From ZC4RG30 sp046347045 (GTDB lineage Bacteria > Pseudomonadota > Gammaproteobacteria > Steroidobacterales > Steroidobacteraceae), in NCBI GenBank assembly GCA_046347045.1, contig JAXMGX010000009.1:165668-229667 (forward strand): DNA of 64,000 bases, in the 5' to 3' direction. The notes below the pieces were generated by a model. That model made no database searches and had not been told where the DNA came from. It was given only the letters and a program-made list of their open reading frames with translations. This document shows, one piece after another, positions 16,493 through 24,937 of the stretch (the first letter of the stretch is position 1; each line of letters opens with the position of its first letter). Position numbers and translations under genes: made by a program.

Positions 16493-17272
16493 TCAGCCCC
16501 CGGCCTTGCCGGCGCCGGCGGCGAGTTCCTTCGCCTCGGCGATGTTGGCGTCGATGATCGCCGCATCGGGTGAACCCTGCGGCAGGGCGGCGCGAAGCTG
16601 CTGCCATCGACCCAGCGCATCGGCGTACTTGCGCAGTTCCATGTCGAGGCTGGCGGCGAGCCACAGCCCTTTCAGGTGCTGCGGCTGCAACGCCAGCGCA
16701 CGCGCGATGGCCTTCGCCGGTTCGCCCGCCAGCTTGCGATTGTTGGCCGAGGCCAGCGCATCGGCATAGTCCGCCCAGGCATCGGCATTGCGATCATCGA
16801 GCTTCAGCGCGGTGGCATACGCCTTGACCGCCGCCGGGAAGTCACGCGCCAGGCGTTGCGTCTGCGCGAGCGCCAGCCAGTGGGCCGGGTTCTCGGGCGC
16901 CGCGCGCGTGGCGGCTTCCATCTGCGACACGCTCATCTCGGCGCGTTGTTCCGCGGACCCGCCGGCTGCACTGCCGGCTTGCGCGGTCGGTGCGCCGAAT
17001 GCGTGTGCCACGCTCGCCCAGTCCGAATCGGCATTGCCGGAGGAAGCGGTGAGCGCGGGCAGCGGTTCAGCCGCATCGCCGCGTGCATCGCCGCCGGGGT
17101 TCATCGCCACCAGCATCACGAGAATCAGCGGGACCACCAGCACCAATGCGGCGGCCAGCCGGGGGAGTGCGCCTGCGCGCAGCGCCTGTGCCTTCACGGG
17201 AATGAGAATGGCTATCGCCGCGACGGCTGCTGCTGCGCCGGTGAGGAAGAGTGCTGCGGGGCCGAGGTTCAT
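16493..17272 (-). CDS. CcmI/NrfG-like TPR protein for cytochrome c maturation
   Basis: 259 residues. Two N-terminal membrane helices (about 5-27 and 38-60) are followed by a low-complexity linker and TPR repeats (about 105-245, with HWLALAQTQRLARDFPAAVKAY and LKGLWLAASLDMELRKYADAL). The layout matches CcmI/CycH, which holds apocytochrome c for the heme lyase CcmF/H. No other ccm gene lies in the window. As first gene of the multiheme operon it may be a dedicated chaperone for the 73 heme sites encoded downstream. The N-terminal helix has a weak ribosome-binding site, so the start is moderately sure. Confidence 0.8.
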   Translation of the reverse strand: MNLGPAALFLTGAAAAVAAIAILIPVKAQALRAGALPRLAAALVLVVPLILVMLVAMNPGGDARGDAAEPLPALTASSGNADSDWASVAHAFGAPTAQAGSAAGGSAEQRAEMSVSQMEAATRAAPENPAHWLALAQTQRLARDFPAAVKAYATALKLDDRNADAWADYADALASANNRKLAGEPAKAIARALALQPQHLKGLWLAASLDMELRKYADALGRWQQLRAALPQGSPDAAIIDANIAEAKELAAGAGKAGG

Positions 17273-17525
17273 GTTTTGCTGCGGAAATTCCCTGTTGAAT
17301 CGCCAAGACTAGATATCACGGTCGCCATGCGGCCGTCAGAATGGCTGGTGTATTGTTGAACGAAATCACGCTCGCTCCACGTCGTCGGTGGCATGCGACG
17401 AGCCTGCTTAATCGAATCTTAAGGAGTGGGGGTAAACCTGTACGTACCCTGCAGTGCGATGCGTTTTCCATCGTCGTGTGAAACCGACACTGGAATATGG
17501 AAGGCGCTTCGCCGAGGCTTCGCAA
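17273..17525. other. Divergent intergenic region between the cytochrome operon and the flavin oxidoreductase
   Basis: About 250 bases without a convincing gene. It is less GC-rich than its surroundings and must hold promoters for both directions. I see no clear sigma-70 pair, FNR box (TTGAT-N4-ATCAA) or other palindrome. CTTAAGGAGTGGGGG at about 17418-17432 looks like a strong ribosome-binding sequence but is not followed by a useful frame. An in-frame ATG at 17454 could extend the next gene by 24 residues. Confidence 0.5.
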
Positions 17526-18836
17526 GTGAACGCCACCTGGATCATCTACCTCCTGCCGATGCTGGCCATCTGGGCCTGGTACCTGCGCAAGCGCCGCCGC
17601 GTGGAGCAGCACAGCATCGCGGCGAAGAAGGACGCCGAGGCCGCGGGGCTCGCAGAGCCCGTATCGCTGCATCCCGTCATCGATCTTTCACGCTGCGTGG
17701 GGTGCGGGTCCTGCGTGCGTGCCTGTCCCGAGCAGCCGGAGCACACCGTGCTGGGGTTGATCAATGGCAAGGCGAGCCTGATCAGCGCCGGCGACTGCAT
17801 CGGCCATGGCGCATGCCGCGCCGCCTGCCCGGTGGGTGCCATCTCGCTGGTGTTCGGCTCCGAGAAGCGCGGCGTGGACATCCCCACGCTGACGCCTGAA
17901 TTCGAATCCAGCGTGCCCGGCATCTTCATTGCCGGCGAGCTGGGCGGCATGGGCCTGATCCGCAATGCGCTGGAGCAGGGCCGCCGCGCCGTCGAGCACA
18001 TCGCCGAGCGCATCGAGAAGAGCCAGGACCCGAACGTGCTCGACCTGATCATCGTCGGGGCCGGGCCGGCTGGATTCTCCGCGTCGCTGACCGCGATGTC
18101 GAAGCGCATGAGCTTCGCGACCCTCGAGCAGGATTCGCTGGGTGGCGCCGTGTTCCAGTATCCGCGCGGCAAGGTCGTGATGACCGCGCCCGCCGAACTG
18201 CCCATGGTGGGCAAGGTGAAGTTCAAGAGCACCAGCAAGGAAGAACTGCTGGCCTTCTGGCAGGAAGTCGAACGCATGACCGGCGTGAAGATCCGCTACC
18301 GGGAGCGCGTGGAGAACATCGCCCGCACGCCGGCCGGATTCTTCGTGCGCACCTCGAAGGGCGAGCTGCGTGCGCAGCATGTGCTCCTGGCCATCGGCCG
18401 TCGCGGCACGCCGCGCAAGCTGGGGGTGGAAGGCGAGGGCCTGCCGAAGGTGGTCTACCGCCTCATCGATGCCGAGCAGTACCGCGGCAAGCGCGTGCTG
18501 GTGGTCGGTGGCGGCGACAGCGCGCTCGAGGCGGCCACCAGCATCGCCGATGTGCCGGAGACCGAGGTCACGCTGTCCTATCGCGGCGACGCGTTCTCGC
18601 GCGCCAAGGCCAAGAACCGCGAGAAGCTGCAGCGGGCCACCGCCAGCGGCCGGCTACGCGCGCTGCTGAAATCCAATGTGCTGCGCATCGAACCGGATGC
18701 GGTGCTGATGGACTGCGAAGGCAGGCAGGAACGCCTGCCAAATGACGCGGTGATCGTCAGCGCCGGCGGTGTGCTGCCCACCGCCTTCCTCGAGGCCATC
18801 GGCATCAATGTGGAAACCAAGCGTGGCACGGCCTGA
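17526..18836 (+). CDS. Ferredoxin-domain FAD/NAD(P) oxidoreductase, membrane-anchored
   Basis: 436 residues from the GTG at 17526, chosen because it is preceded by GAGG and begins a clean membrane helix (WIIYLLPMLAIWAWYL); an ATG at 17454 would add a basic leader. Two 4Fe-4S clusters follow (CVGCGSCVRACP and CIGHGACRAACP, about residues 58-100). Then comes a thioredoxin-reductase-like fold with FAD site IIVGAGPAGFSAS (about 175) and NAD(P) site VLVVGGGDSALEAA (about 320). The redox-active CXXC of thioredoxin reductase is absent. It could move electrons between NAD(P)H and the quinone pool or the neighbouring cytochromes; the physiological partner is unknown. Confidence 0.85.
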   Translation: MNATWIIYLLPMLAIWAWYLRKRRRVEQHSIAAKKDAEAAGLAEPVSLHPVIDLSRCVGCGSCVRACPEQPEHTVLGLINGKASLISAGDCIGHGACRAACPVGAISLVFGSEKRGVDIPTLTPEFESSVPGIFIAGELGGMGLIRNALEQGRRAVEHIAERIEKSQDPNVLDLIIVGAGPAGFSASLTAMSKRMSFATLEQDSLGGAVFQYPRGKVVMTAPAELPMVGKVKFKSTSKEELLAFWQEVERMTGVKIRYRERVENIARTPAGFFVRTSKGELRAQHVLLAIGRRGTPRKLGVEGEGLPKVVYRLIDAEQYRGKRVLVVGGGDSALEAATSIADVPETEVTLSYRGDAFSRAKAKNREKLQRATASGRLRALLKSNVLRIEPDAVLMDCEGRQERLPNDAVIVSAGGVLPTAFLEAIGINVETKRGTA

Positions 18837-20832
18837 GCGTTCCGCGGTGCGCGTGGCATGGGTGGTCGGCGTGCTGGCGCTCGGCGCTGCTGCAGGCTTG
18901 CCGGCGTTTGCGGCGGGCGCGGGCAGTGCGGCAGTCCTGCGTGGCGACCAGGCGCTCGACAAGGCACGCCTTGCCATCCGCGAAAAGAACTTCGACGGCG
19001 CCATGCGCGAACTGGATGCGCTGGCGAAGCGCGGCAATCCGCACGCGATGTACCTGCTGGGCGCGCTGCTGCTCGCCAATCCCGCCGGTGAGCCCGATCC
19101 GGCGCGGGCGCTGCCGCTGCTGGAAAAGGCTGCGGGCGCCGGAGTGCCGAAAGCGGCGTGGCTGTTGTCCGTGGATCTGGCCACACGCACGCCGCCGGAT
19201 GAAGCCGGCGCAAAGCGCTGGCTGGAGCAGGCGGCTCAGGGTGGCGTGGAGGAGGCGCGCGAGCTGCTGAAAGCCGGTCGACTGCCGCTGGCATTTCTGC
19301 CCGCCCAGGATCTGGCCGAACAGGCCGCGCGCGATGCGGCCTGGCTGCGTGCCGCGCGCAGCGACGATGTGGCGCTGTTGCGCCAATTGGCCTCCGACAA
19401 GAAGCTTTCCGCTGCGGTCGATGATTTCGGGCGCAGTGCACTCGGGATAGCCGCCGCCGCCGATGCGGCCGCAGCGGTGCAATGGCTGCTGGAATCGGGC
19501 GCCGCCGTGAATGCGCGCGACCAGAATGGCCTGACTGCGCTGATGCTGAGCGCTGCGGCGCCAAAGGCAGCCGCGCTGACGGCGCTGCTTGGCGCGAAGG
19601 CTGACCCCTCGGTCGTGGATTCAAACGGCAACACGGCGCTGCACCTGGCGACCGCCGTCGACTCGCCCGAGCGCATCACCGCGCTGCTGGCGGCAGGCGC
19701 TGCGCCAAATGCCGAAAACAAGGATGGCGACCGGCCGCTCGACCTCGCGCTGCGACGGAACTCGAAGAGCGTGATCGCCGCGCTGCAGGGCGGTGGCGCG
19801 CAGCCCAGTCGCCCACCCAGTGCGCGTTCCCAGGCGCTCGTCGACGTGCAACGCGCGAAAGGGCGGGATGCCTACACGGGAATGGCGGATCTGGATATCG
19901 CCGCCACGCGTCGCAACACCGCATTGCTGAAGACCATGTTGGCGCGCCAACCATGGAGTCCCGCGCAGAAGAGTTCCGCGCTGTTCGCCGCGGTGGACGC
20001 GGGCGTGATCGAAGCCGTCGACCTGTTGCTGGCCGCCGGCGCCTCGGCCCAGCAGAAGGACTCGCGCGGGCGCAGTCCGCTGGGCACGGCGCTCCAGCAG
20101 AACAATCCGGAAATGGTGGAAAGGCTGATCCGCGCAGGTGCGGCTGCCAGGCAGCCCGGCAATACCGGCGCTCCGCTGCTGGTCGAAGCCGCCGCAGCCG
20201 GGCAGCTTCCACTGGCTGAACTGCTGTTGCGATCCGGCGCAGCGGTAGATGCTGCCGATTCCCTGGGACGCACGCCGCTGATGGTCGCGGCGACACGCGA
20301 TGACCTGCCGTTGCTCGAACTGCTGCTGAAAGCCGGCGCCTCGGCGCGCGCGCGCGATGCCGCGGGTCGTGACAGCCTGATGCAGGCGGCGCTTTCCGGT
20401 TCCGGCAAGGCGCTGCAGCGACTGCTGGCCACGGGCGCACCGGCCAGCGGCGCGGATGCCGAAGGCAACAGCATTCTTGCAGCCGCCGCGGCGCGCGGGC
20501 TGTCGGCGCAGGTTCCGGCACTCGTGTCTGCGGGAGCATCGGTGAACATGGCCAATCGACTGGGGGCCACGCCGCTGATGCAGGCCGCTGCGGCGGATCA
20601 GCTTGCCGTGGTGGAAGCGCTGCTGCGGGCCGGCGCCGACGTGAACCTGCGCGACAAGCAGGGTGACACGGCGCTGACCATCGCCGCGAGGGATGCCTCG
20701 GCGGCTCTGGTCAAGGCACTATTGGGCGCAGGAGCCAATGTCGACCTGCGCAACAACAACCGGGCCAACGCCGCAGACATCGCACAGAGTCTGCGGCGCG
20801 ATGCCATTCACAGGATGCTTGCCGGCCGCTGA
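18808..20832 (+). CDS. Exported Sel1-like/ankyrin repeat protein
   Basis: 674 residues from ATG 18808; GTG 18823 is an alternative that gives the same signal peptide (VAWVVGVLALGAAAGLPAFA). Residues about 45-155 resemble Sel1/TPR repeats (AMYLLGALLLAN, ALPLLEKAAGAGVPKAAWLL). From about 185 to the end there are roughly a dozen ankyrin repeats (for example NGLTALMLSAA, GNTALHLATAV, LGRTPLMVAATRDDLPLLELL). It overlaps the oxidoreductase gene by about 29 bases. It is a periplasmic protein-protein interaction scaffold by fold; the partner is unknown, though the operon suggests the redox proteins next door. Confidence 0.88.
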   Translation: MWKPSVARPERSAVRVAWVVGVLALGAAAGLPAFAAGAGSAAVLRGDQALDKARLAIREKNFDGAMRELDALAKRGNPHAMYLLGALLLANPAGEPDPARALPLLEKAAGAGVPKAAWLLSVDLATRTPPDEAGAKRWLEQAAQGGVEEARELLKAGRLPLAFLPAQDLAEQAARDAAWLRAARSDDVALLRQLASDKKLSAAVDDFGRSALGIAAAADAAAAVQWLLESGAAVNARDQNGLTALMLSAAAPKAAALTALLGAKADPSVVDSNGNTALHLATAVDSPERITALLAAGAAPNAENKDGDRPLDLALRRNSKSVIAALQGGGAQPSRPPSARSQALVDVQRAKGRDAYTGMADLDIAATRRNTALLKTMLARQPWSPAQKSSALFAAVDAGVIEAVDLLLAAGASAQQKDSRGRSPLGTALQQNNPEMVERLIRAGAAARQPGNTGAPLLVEAAAAGQLPLAELLLRSGAAVDAADSLGRTPLMVAATRDDLPLLELLLKAGASARARDAAGRDSLMQAALSGSGKALQRLLATGAPASGADAEGNSILAAAAARGLSAQVPALVSAGASVNMANRLGATPLMQAAAADQLAVVEALLRAGADVNLRDKQGDTALTIAARDASAALVKALLGAGANVDLRNNNRANAADIAQSLRRDAIHRMLAGR

Positions 20833-20833
20833 G

Positions 20834-21406
20834 ATGCTTGCGAGCCGGTGGCGGGCACTGCTGGTGGCGTTGCTCGGCCTGCTGGCAGGCACTGCCGTGC
20901 TGCCTGCTGCCGAAGCCGTGCTCGCCGGCCGTGTCGTGCGCGTCGTCGATGGCGACACGCTCGATGTGCTGCTGACCAGCGGGCGGATACGCGTGCGATT
21001 GCATGGCGTGGATGCGCCCGAGCGGGGCCAGCCGGGTGGCCAGGACGCCCTGCTATGGCTCAGCAGGCGCGTGCTGGACCACGACGTGCTGGTGGAGCCC
21101 ATCTCGCAGGACCGCTACGAGCGCCTGGTCGGCATCGTGTATCTCGGTGGTGACAACGTGAACCGGGAACTGCTGCGGTCGGGCAATGCCTGGGCCTATC
21201 GCCACTACCTGCGGGCCGCCGACGCCATCCTGTGCGACATGGAGGCCGCCGCGAGAACCGCGCGGCTGGGGCTCTGGAAGTCGGCTTCGCCGCGCGCTCC
21301 CTGGGAGTACCGCAGCACGCGCGGCGTCGGTCCGTTCACTGATTTCGCCGGCAGCGGTGCGGAGGACTGCCGCAAGGCCAGCCCCCGGCTGCACGCCCCG
21401 CGCTAG
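20834..21406 (+). CDS. Secreted thermonuclease (SNc) family protein
   Basis: 190 residues from ATG 20834, one base after the ankyrin stop. A signal peptide (ALLVALLGLLAGTAVLPAAEA) precedes an SNase-like OB-fold domain: VVRVVDGDTLDVLL, RIRVRLHGVDAPERGQPGG, DRYERLVGIVYLGGDNVNRELLRSGNAWAYR. The Asp pair and the Arg of RLHGVDAPE match Ca-binding and catalytic positions of staphylococcal nuclease. The role is probably hydrolysis of extracellular or periplasmic nucleic acid. Nothing suggests a link to the cytochrome genes beyond co-transcription. Confidence 0.9.
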   Translation: MLASRWRALLVALLGLLAGTAVLPAAEAVLAGRVVRVVDGDTLDVLLTSGRIRVRLHGVDAPERGQPGGQDALLWLSRRVLDHDVLVEPISQDRYERLVGIVYLGGDNVNRELLRSGNAWAYRHYLRAADAILCDMEAAARTARLGLWKSASPRAPWEYRSTRGVGPFTDFAGSGAEDCRKASPRLHAPR

Positions 21407-21454
21407 CCGCGTCCTTCTCTGCGCGCGCGATGCCGGATTCGTGATCAGCGCACG

Positions 21455-21489
21455 GTTGCCTTCCGTCATGTGTATTATTGTACTAATAC
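21455..21489 (+). promoter_or_regulatory. Promoter with palindromic operator for the gntR-ABC operon
   Basis: GTATTA at 21472-21477 and TAATAC at 21484-21489 form a perfect 6-bp inverted repeat with a 6-bp spacer. This is the type of site used by YtrA-subfamily GntR repressors that sit first in ABC operons. A TTGCCT (21456-21461) and TGTACT (21479-21484) pair with 17-bp spacing overlaps the operator, so the repressor would block its own promoter. Confidence 0.65.
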
Positions 21490-21520
21490 GCATGGGCACT
21501 TTTCATAAACCGGCGCTCTG

Positions 21521-21901
21521 ATGTTCACCCTCGACCCGCACTCGGGCATCCCCATCTATCGCCAGTTGCAGGAGCAGGTGCGGCGACTCGTGGCCAGCGG
21601 CCAGTTGCGGTCGGGCGCGGAGCTGCCGTCGGTACGCGAGCTCGCGCTGCTGCATGCCGTGAATCCCATGACGATTTCGAAGGCCTACGGCCTGCTCGAG
21701 GCCGAAGGCCTCCTGCAGCGCAACCGCGGCCGGCCGATGACGGTGGCGCCGCGCCGCCGCGGCGCGGACTCGGCCGAGCGCCGCATGAAGCAGATCGAGC
21801 CGCAGGCGCGGCAGCTCGTGCTGTCGGCCCGGCAGCTCGAACTCACGCGCCGGGAACTCGACGCGCTGATCGACCGTACCTGGGAGTCGGATCATGAATG
21901 A
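21521..21901 (+). CDS. GntR-family transcriptional regulator, YtrA type
   Basis: 126 residues. The winged-helix domain begins at once (IPIYRQLQEQVRRLVASGQL, then GAELPSVRELALLHAVNPMT and YGLLEAEGLL), followed by a short helical tail (about 85-126) instead of a large effector domain, as in YtrA. It should bind the inverted repeat 30 bases upstream and repress the ABC transporter genes that follow with an 8-base overlap. The inducing signal in this subfamily is often a cell-envelope antibiotic; that is an analogy only. Confidence 0.9.
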   Translation: MFTLDPHSGIPIYRQLQEQVRRLVASGQLRSGAELPSVRELALLHAVNPMTISKAYGLLEAEGLLQRNRGRPMTVAPRRRGADSAERRMKQIEPQARQLVLSARQLELTRRELDALIDRTWESDHE

Positions 21902-22775
21902 TGAAGTCGTAGTCGAAACCCGCGGCCTGGAAAAGGACGCCGGCGGCCGGCAGATCCTCAAGGGCGTGAACCTGCGCGCCGCGTCGGGCACGGTGGTCGG
22001 CCTCTTGGGCAAGAACGGCGCGGGCAAATCCACGCTGCTCGATCTGCTGCTGGGATTCGCGCTGCCGACGGCGGGCGAGGCGCGAGTGTTCGGCGAGCCC
22101 AGCAGCCGGCTGTCGGCCGCCTGCAAGCGCCGCATCGGCTTCGTGGCGCAGCAGGATGAATTGATGTCGCTGATGACCGGCGCGCAGCACCTGGCGCTGG
22201 CCGCGTCCTTCCATGCGAGCTGGGACCACGCGCTGATCGGGCGCCTGGCACGGGAGTGGGAAGTGCCGCTGGATCGTCGCGTGGGTGTGCTGTCGGGTGG
22301 CGAGCGGCAGAAGATCGCGACGCTGCTGGCGCTGGGTCATCGGCCGGACCTTCTGGTGATGGATGAGCCGGTCTCGGGACTCGACCCGGTGTCGCGCCGC
22401 GCGTTCATGGTCACGCTGCTGGAGATCGCCGCCGAGACCAACCGCACCATCCTGTTCTCCTCGCACATCGTCAGCGACATCGAGCGCGTCGCCAGCCACG
22501 TGTGGATACTGCGCGAGGGCGCCATCGCCTGGCAGGGCGAGCTCGACCAGCTCAAGGAATCCACGGTACGGCTGGTGCTGCGGGCCGAGCGGGATTTCAT
22601 CGCGCCGCCGCAGATCGCCGGTTCCACACACTGTTACGTTCAGGGCAGCTCCGCCACGCTGGTGATGCACGACTGGTCGCCGGACCGGTTGCCCGGGATC
22701 GAGCGCCAGACCGGCGCGCGGGTGGAAGTCACGCCGCTGACGCTGGAAGACATCTTCCTCGCCGTGCACGCATGA
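21894..22775 (+). CDS. ABC transporter ATP-binding protein
   Basis: 293 residues. Walker A is LLGKNGAGKSTLLDL (about 43), signature LSGGERQK (about 138), Walker B LLVMDEPVSGLDP and the switch His in SSHIVSD. The C-terminal ~80 residues form the extra domain common in export-type NBDs of the CcmA/YtrB group. It powers the permease encoded four bases later (ATGA overlap) and is controlled by the GntR regulator in front. The substrate is unknown. Confidence 0.93.
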   Translation: MNDEVVVETRGLEKDAGGRQILKGVNLRAASGTVVGLLGKNGAGKSTLLDLLLGFALPTAGEARVFGEPSSRLSAACKRRIGFVAQQDELMSLMTGAQHLALAASFHASWDHALIGRLAREWEVPLDRRVGVLSGGERQKIATLLALGHRPDLLVMDEPVSGLDPVSRRAFMVTLLEIAAETNRTILFSSHIVSDIERVASHVWILREGAIAWQGELDQLKESTVRLVLRAERDFIAPPQIAGSTHCYVQGSSATLVMHDWSPDRLPGIERQTGARVEVTPLTLEDIFLAVHA

Positions 22776-24100
22776 AGACCTTCTGGCAGTTGCTGCGCAT
22801 CGGCTTCTGGATGCTGCCGCTGCAGCGCGCGCTCACCGTCATCGGCTTCATGGTGCTGGTCGCGGGTCAGGTGTTCTCGCTGCCCTACAACATGCCGGGG
22901 TCCAGCCTGCCCATCACCTTCTTCGGCGTGATGCTGATGATGATCGTGCCGCTGCTGACCGGCGGCGTGTTCCTGAGGATGCTGTCGTCCTCGCGCGCGC
23001 TGCTGCTGCGACCGCATGCGCGCGGCCGCCTGCTGTCCGGCGCGCTGGCGATACTGCTGCTGGTCTCGATGGCGTGGATCTTCTGCTACTGGCTGGCCTT
23101 CCAGCAGGCGCCGCCGAAGTACCGGCCCGACGCCGAGGCGCTGCTGATGATGCTCGCGCTGACGCTGAATTTCGGCACGCTGTGCACGGTGGTGCTGTTC
23201 ATCGCCAGCCGCAGCCCGCTGTGGACGCTGATCACCCTGCTGGTCTGGCAAGCGCCGGCACTGCTGCTGCACGCGCTGGGCATGGATGACGCCTCGCGCC
23301 TGATCGGTGGCCCTGTGAGCCTTGCGATGAGCGCCGCGGTCTGGGTGGTATTCGCGGTGTGGTACCTGCGCGCGCGCCGCATTCATGCCACCGCATGGCG
23401 ACGGCGCGAGCCCGGTGCGGGCGGTGCAGAGGCGCCGGTATCGCCAATGGCTTCGCTGACGCGCGAACAGGCGATGTCGCGCTGGGTGCTGGCCAACGCC
23501 ACGCCACTGGTGCTGGGCCTGCAGTGCCTGGCCGCCTGCCTGGTGCTGTTGGTGCTGCAGTGGGCGCTGGGCCGCGGCGCCGGCATCCGGCCCCTGCAGT
23601 CGATGATGCTGGGCGCGCTGTCGGGCGTCACGCTGGTGACCGGCGCACTGGGCAGCAGCATGGCCCGACGCGCGCACGCGCTGTGGCTGCCGGCCGGCCG
23701 CTCGCGGCTCGAACTGCATGCCTGGATCGAGCGACGGCTGCTGCAGGTGCTGCTTTCGGTGAGCATCGCCGTGGCGATCGCCGCGCTCTGTGTATGGGTG
23801 CTGCTGGCGCCGCGCCCTGCGCTGCCTCCGGGATACCTGCTGCCCGCGCTGCTGGTTCCGGGGTTCTGCGCCGGCTGGCTGGGGCTGATGCAGCAGCACC
23901 AGCGCAGCTTCTTCGATGCGCTCGCGGGCATCGGCATCGCGGCGGGAATCTTCTACGGCCTGGTGCGGCCGCTGTACGCGGGAATGGCGCAGGCACCCTG
24001 GATGGTGCTGGGCGCCCAGATCGCACTGGCAGTACTGCTGCGCGAAGTGGCCTATGTGCGCTGGCGCGGCGCCGATTGGCGCCGCGCGCAGCCAGCCTGA
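22772..24100 (+). CDS. ABC transporter permease, membrane subunit
   Basis: 442 residues from the ATG at 22772 that overlaps the ATPase stop. About ten to twelve hydrophobic helices are visible, for example VIGFMVLVAGQVFSL, FGVMLMMIVPLLTGGVFL, LAACLVLLVLQWAL and LLPALLVPGFCAGWLGLM. A soluble stretch near residue 205-230 divides two halves. I do not recognise a named family. With its ATPase it forms an exporter-like complex, possibly for envelope stress or drug resistance given the YtrA-type regulator. Confidence 0.85.
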   Translation: MKTFWQLLRIGFWMLPLQRALTVIGFMVLVAGQVFSLPYNMPGSSLPITFFGVMLMMIVPLLTGGVFLRMLSSSRALLLRPHARGRLLSGALAILLLVSMAWIFCYWLAFQQAPPKYRPDAEALLMMLALTLNFGTLCTVVLFIASRSPLWTLITLLVWQAPALLLHALGMDDASRLIGGPVSLAMSAAVWVVFAVWYLRARRIHATAWRRREPGAGGAEAPVSPMASLTREQAMSRWVLANATPLVLGLQCLAACLVLLVLQWALGRGAGIRPLQSMMLGALSGVTLVTGALGSSMARRAHALWLPAGRSRLELHAWIERRLLQVLLSVSIAVAIAALCVWVLLAPRPALPPGYLLPALLVPGFCAGWLGLMQQHQRSFFDALAGIGIAAGIFYGLVRPLYAGMAQAPWMVLGAQIALAVLLREVAYVRWRGADWRRAQPA

Positions 24101-24901
24101 TTACTTCTTCTTCGGCTTCCTGAACTTGAGCACCACCTGGTCGGTGGTGCCGCGCTTTCCGGGCGCGAACACCATCCAGGTGTGGTCGTCCTCGGGGTTG
24201 GCCAGGAGCTTGCTGTCTTCCACCAGCTCGAAGCCGGCGGCCGTGACTTCCTGCCGGATCACGGCCGGGTCGATGCGGTGCAGCTTGTCGGTGTCCTCAC
24301 GGCCCGAACCCGGCCGCGCATTGTGATCGACGATGAAGTAGGTGCCGCCCGGCTTCAGCGCGTCGAACACCTTCTTGTTCAGCGTCGCCACGTCGGTCTT
24401 GTTGATCGACAGATCATGGTAGTAGAGCACGTTGAAGACGATGTCCACCTTCTGCGGCAGCTGGATGTTGTTGTAGTCCACCAGCTCGTAGCGCGCGTTC
24501 GGGTGCTTGGCGACGAAATCGCGGCTGGCCGCGCCGGCGCGTGCCTCGGTGTAGGGCAAGTCATACATGTAGATCAGGCCCTTCTTGCCGACGATGCTCG
24601 ACAGCATCGTGGTGAAGTACTGGCCGAACGAGGCGAACTCCACCACGCGGTCGCCGGGCTTCACGCCCGACAGCGCCAGCAGCTCGGCCGGCTTGCGGTC
24701 GGCATCGCGCGAGGTCATCGCCGGCGTGCGGTCCTTCGATTCCACCGCCTCGCGCACGTACTTGGGCACGTTGCCCTGGATCACGTAGGGCTTGGGCGGC
24801 GGCGGCGGTGCGGCGGGCTCGGCGGCGGTGGCGATGCCGGCCAGCGCGAAGCCGGCGAGCAATACGGCCAGAGCGGATTCACGAATCTTCAGCGAAAACA
24901 T
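24101..24901 (-). CDS. Exported class I SAM-dependent methyltransferase-like protein
   Basis: 266 residues with a clear signal peptide (ALAVLLAGFALAGIATAAEP) and a proline-rich linker. The mature part has a Rossmann methyltransferase core: GDRVVEFASFGQYFTTMLS as motif I (with the usual GxGxG altered), LIYMYDL, VDIVFNVLYYHDL and LKPGGTYFIVDH. This fits the predicted-methyltransferase group (COG4798) that carries signal peptides. AAGGGGGATGAG precedes the ATG. Activity outside the cytoplasm is puzzling because SAM is cytoplasmic; the protein may bind another ligand. Confidence 0.85.
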   Translation of the reverse strand: MFSLKIRESALAVLLAGFALAGIATAAEPAAPPPPPKPYVIQGNVPKYVREAVESKDRTPAMTSRDADRKPAELLALSGVKPGDRVVEFASFGQYFTTMLSSIVGKKGLIYMYDLPYTEARAGAASRDFVAKHPNARYELVDYNNIQLPQKVDIVFNVLYYHDLSINKTDVATLNKKVFDALKPGGTYFIVDHNARPGSGREDTDKLHRIDPAVIRQEVTAAGFELVEDSKLLANPEDDHTWMVFAPGKRGTTDQVVLKFRKPKKK

Positions 24902-24937
24902 CTCATCCCCCTTGATGGAAGTAACCGGCCGCGCCGG

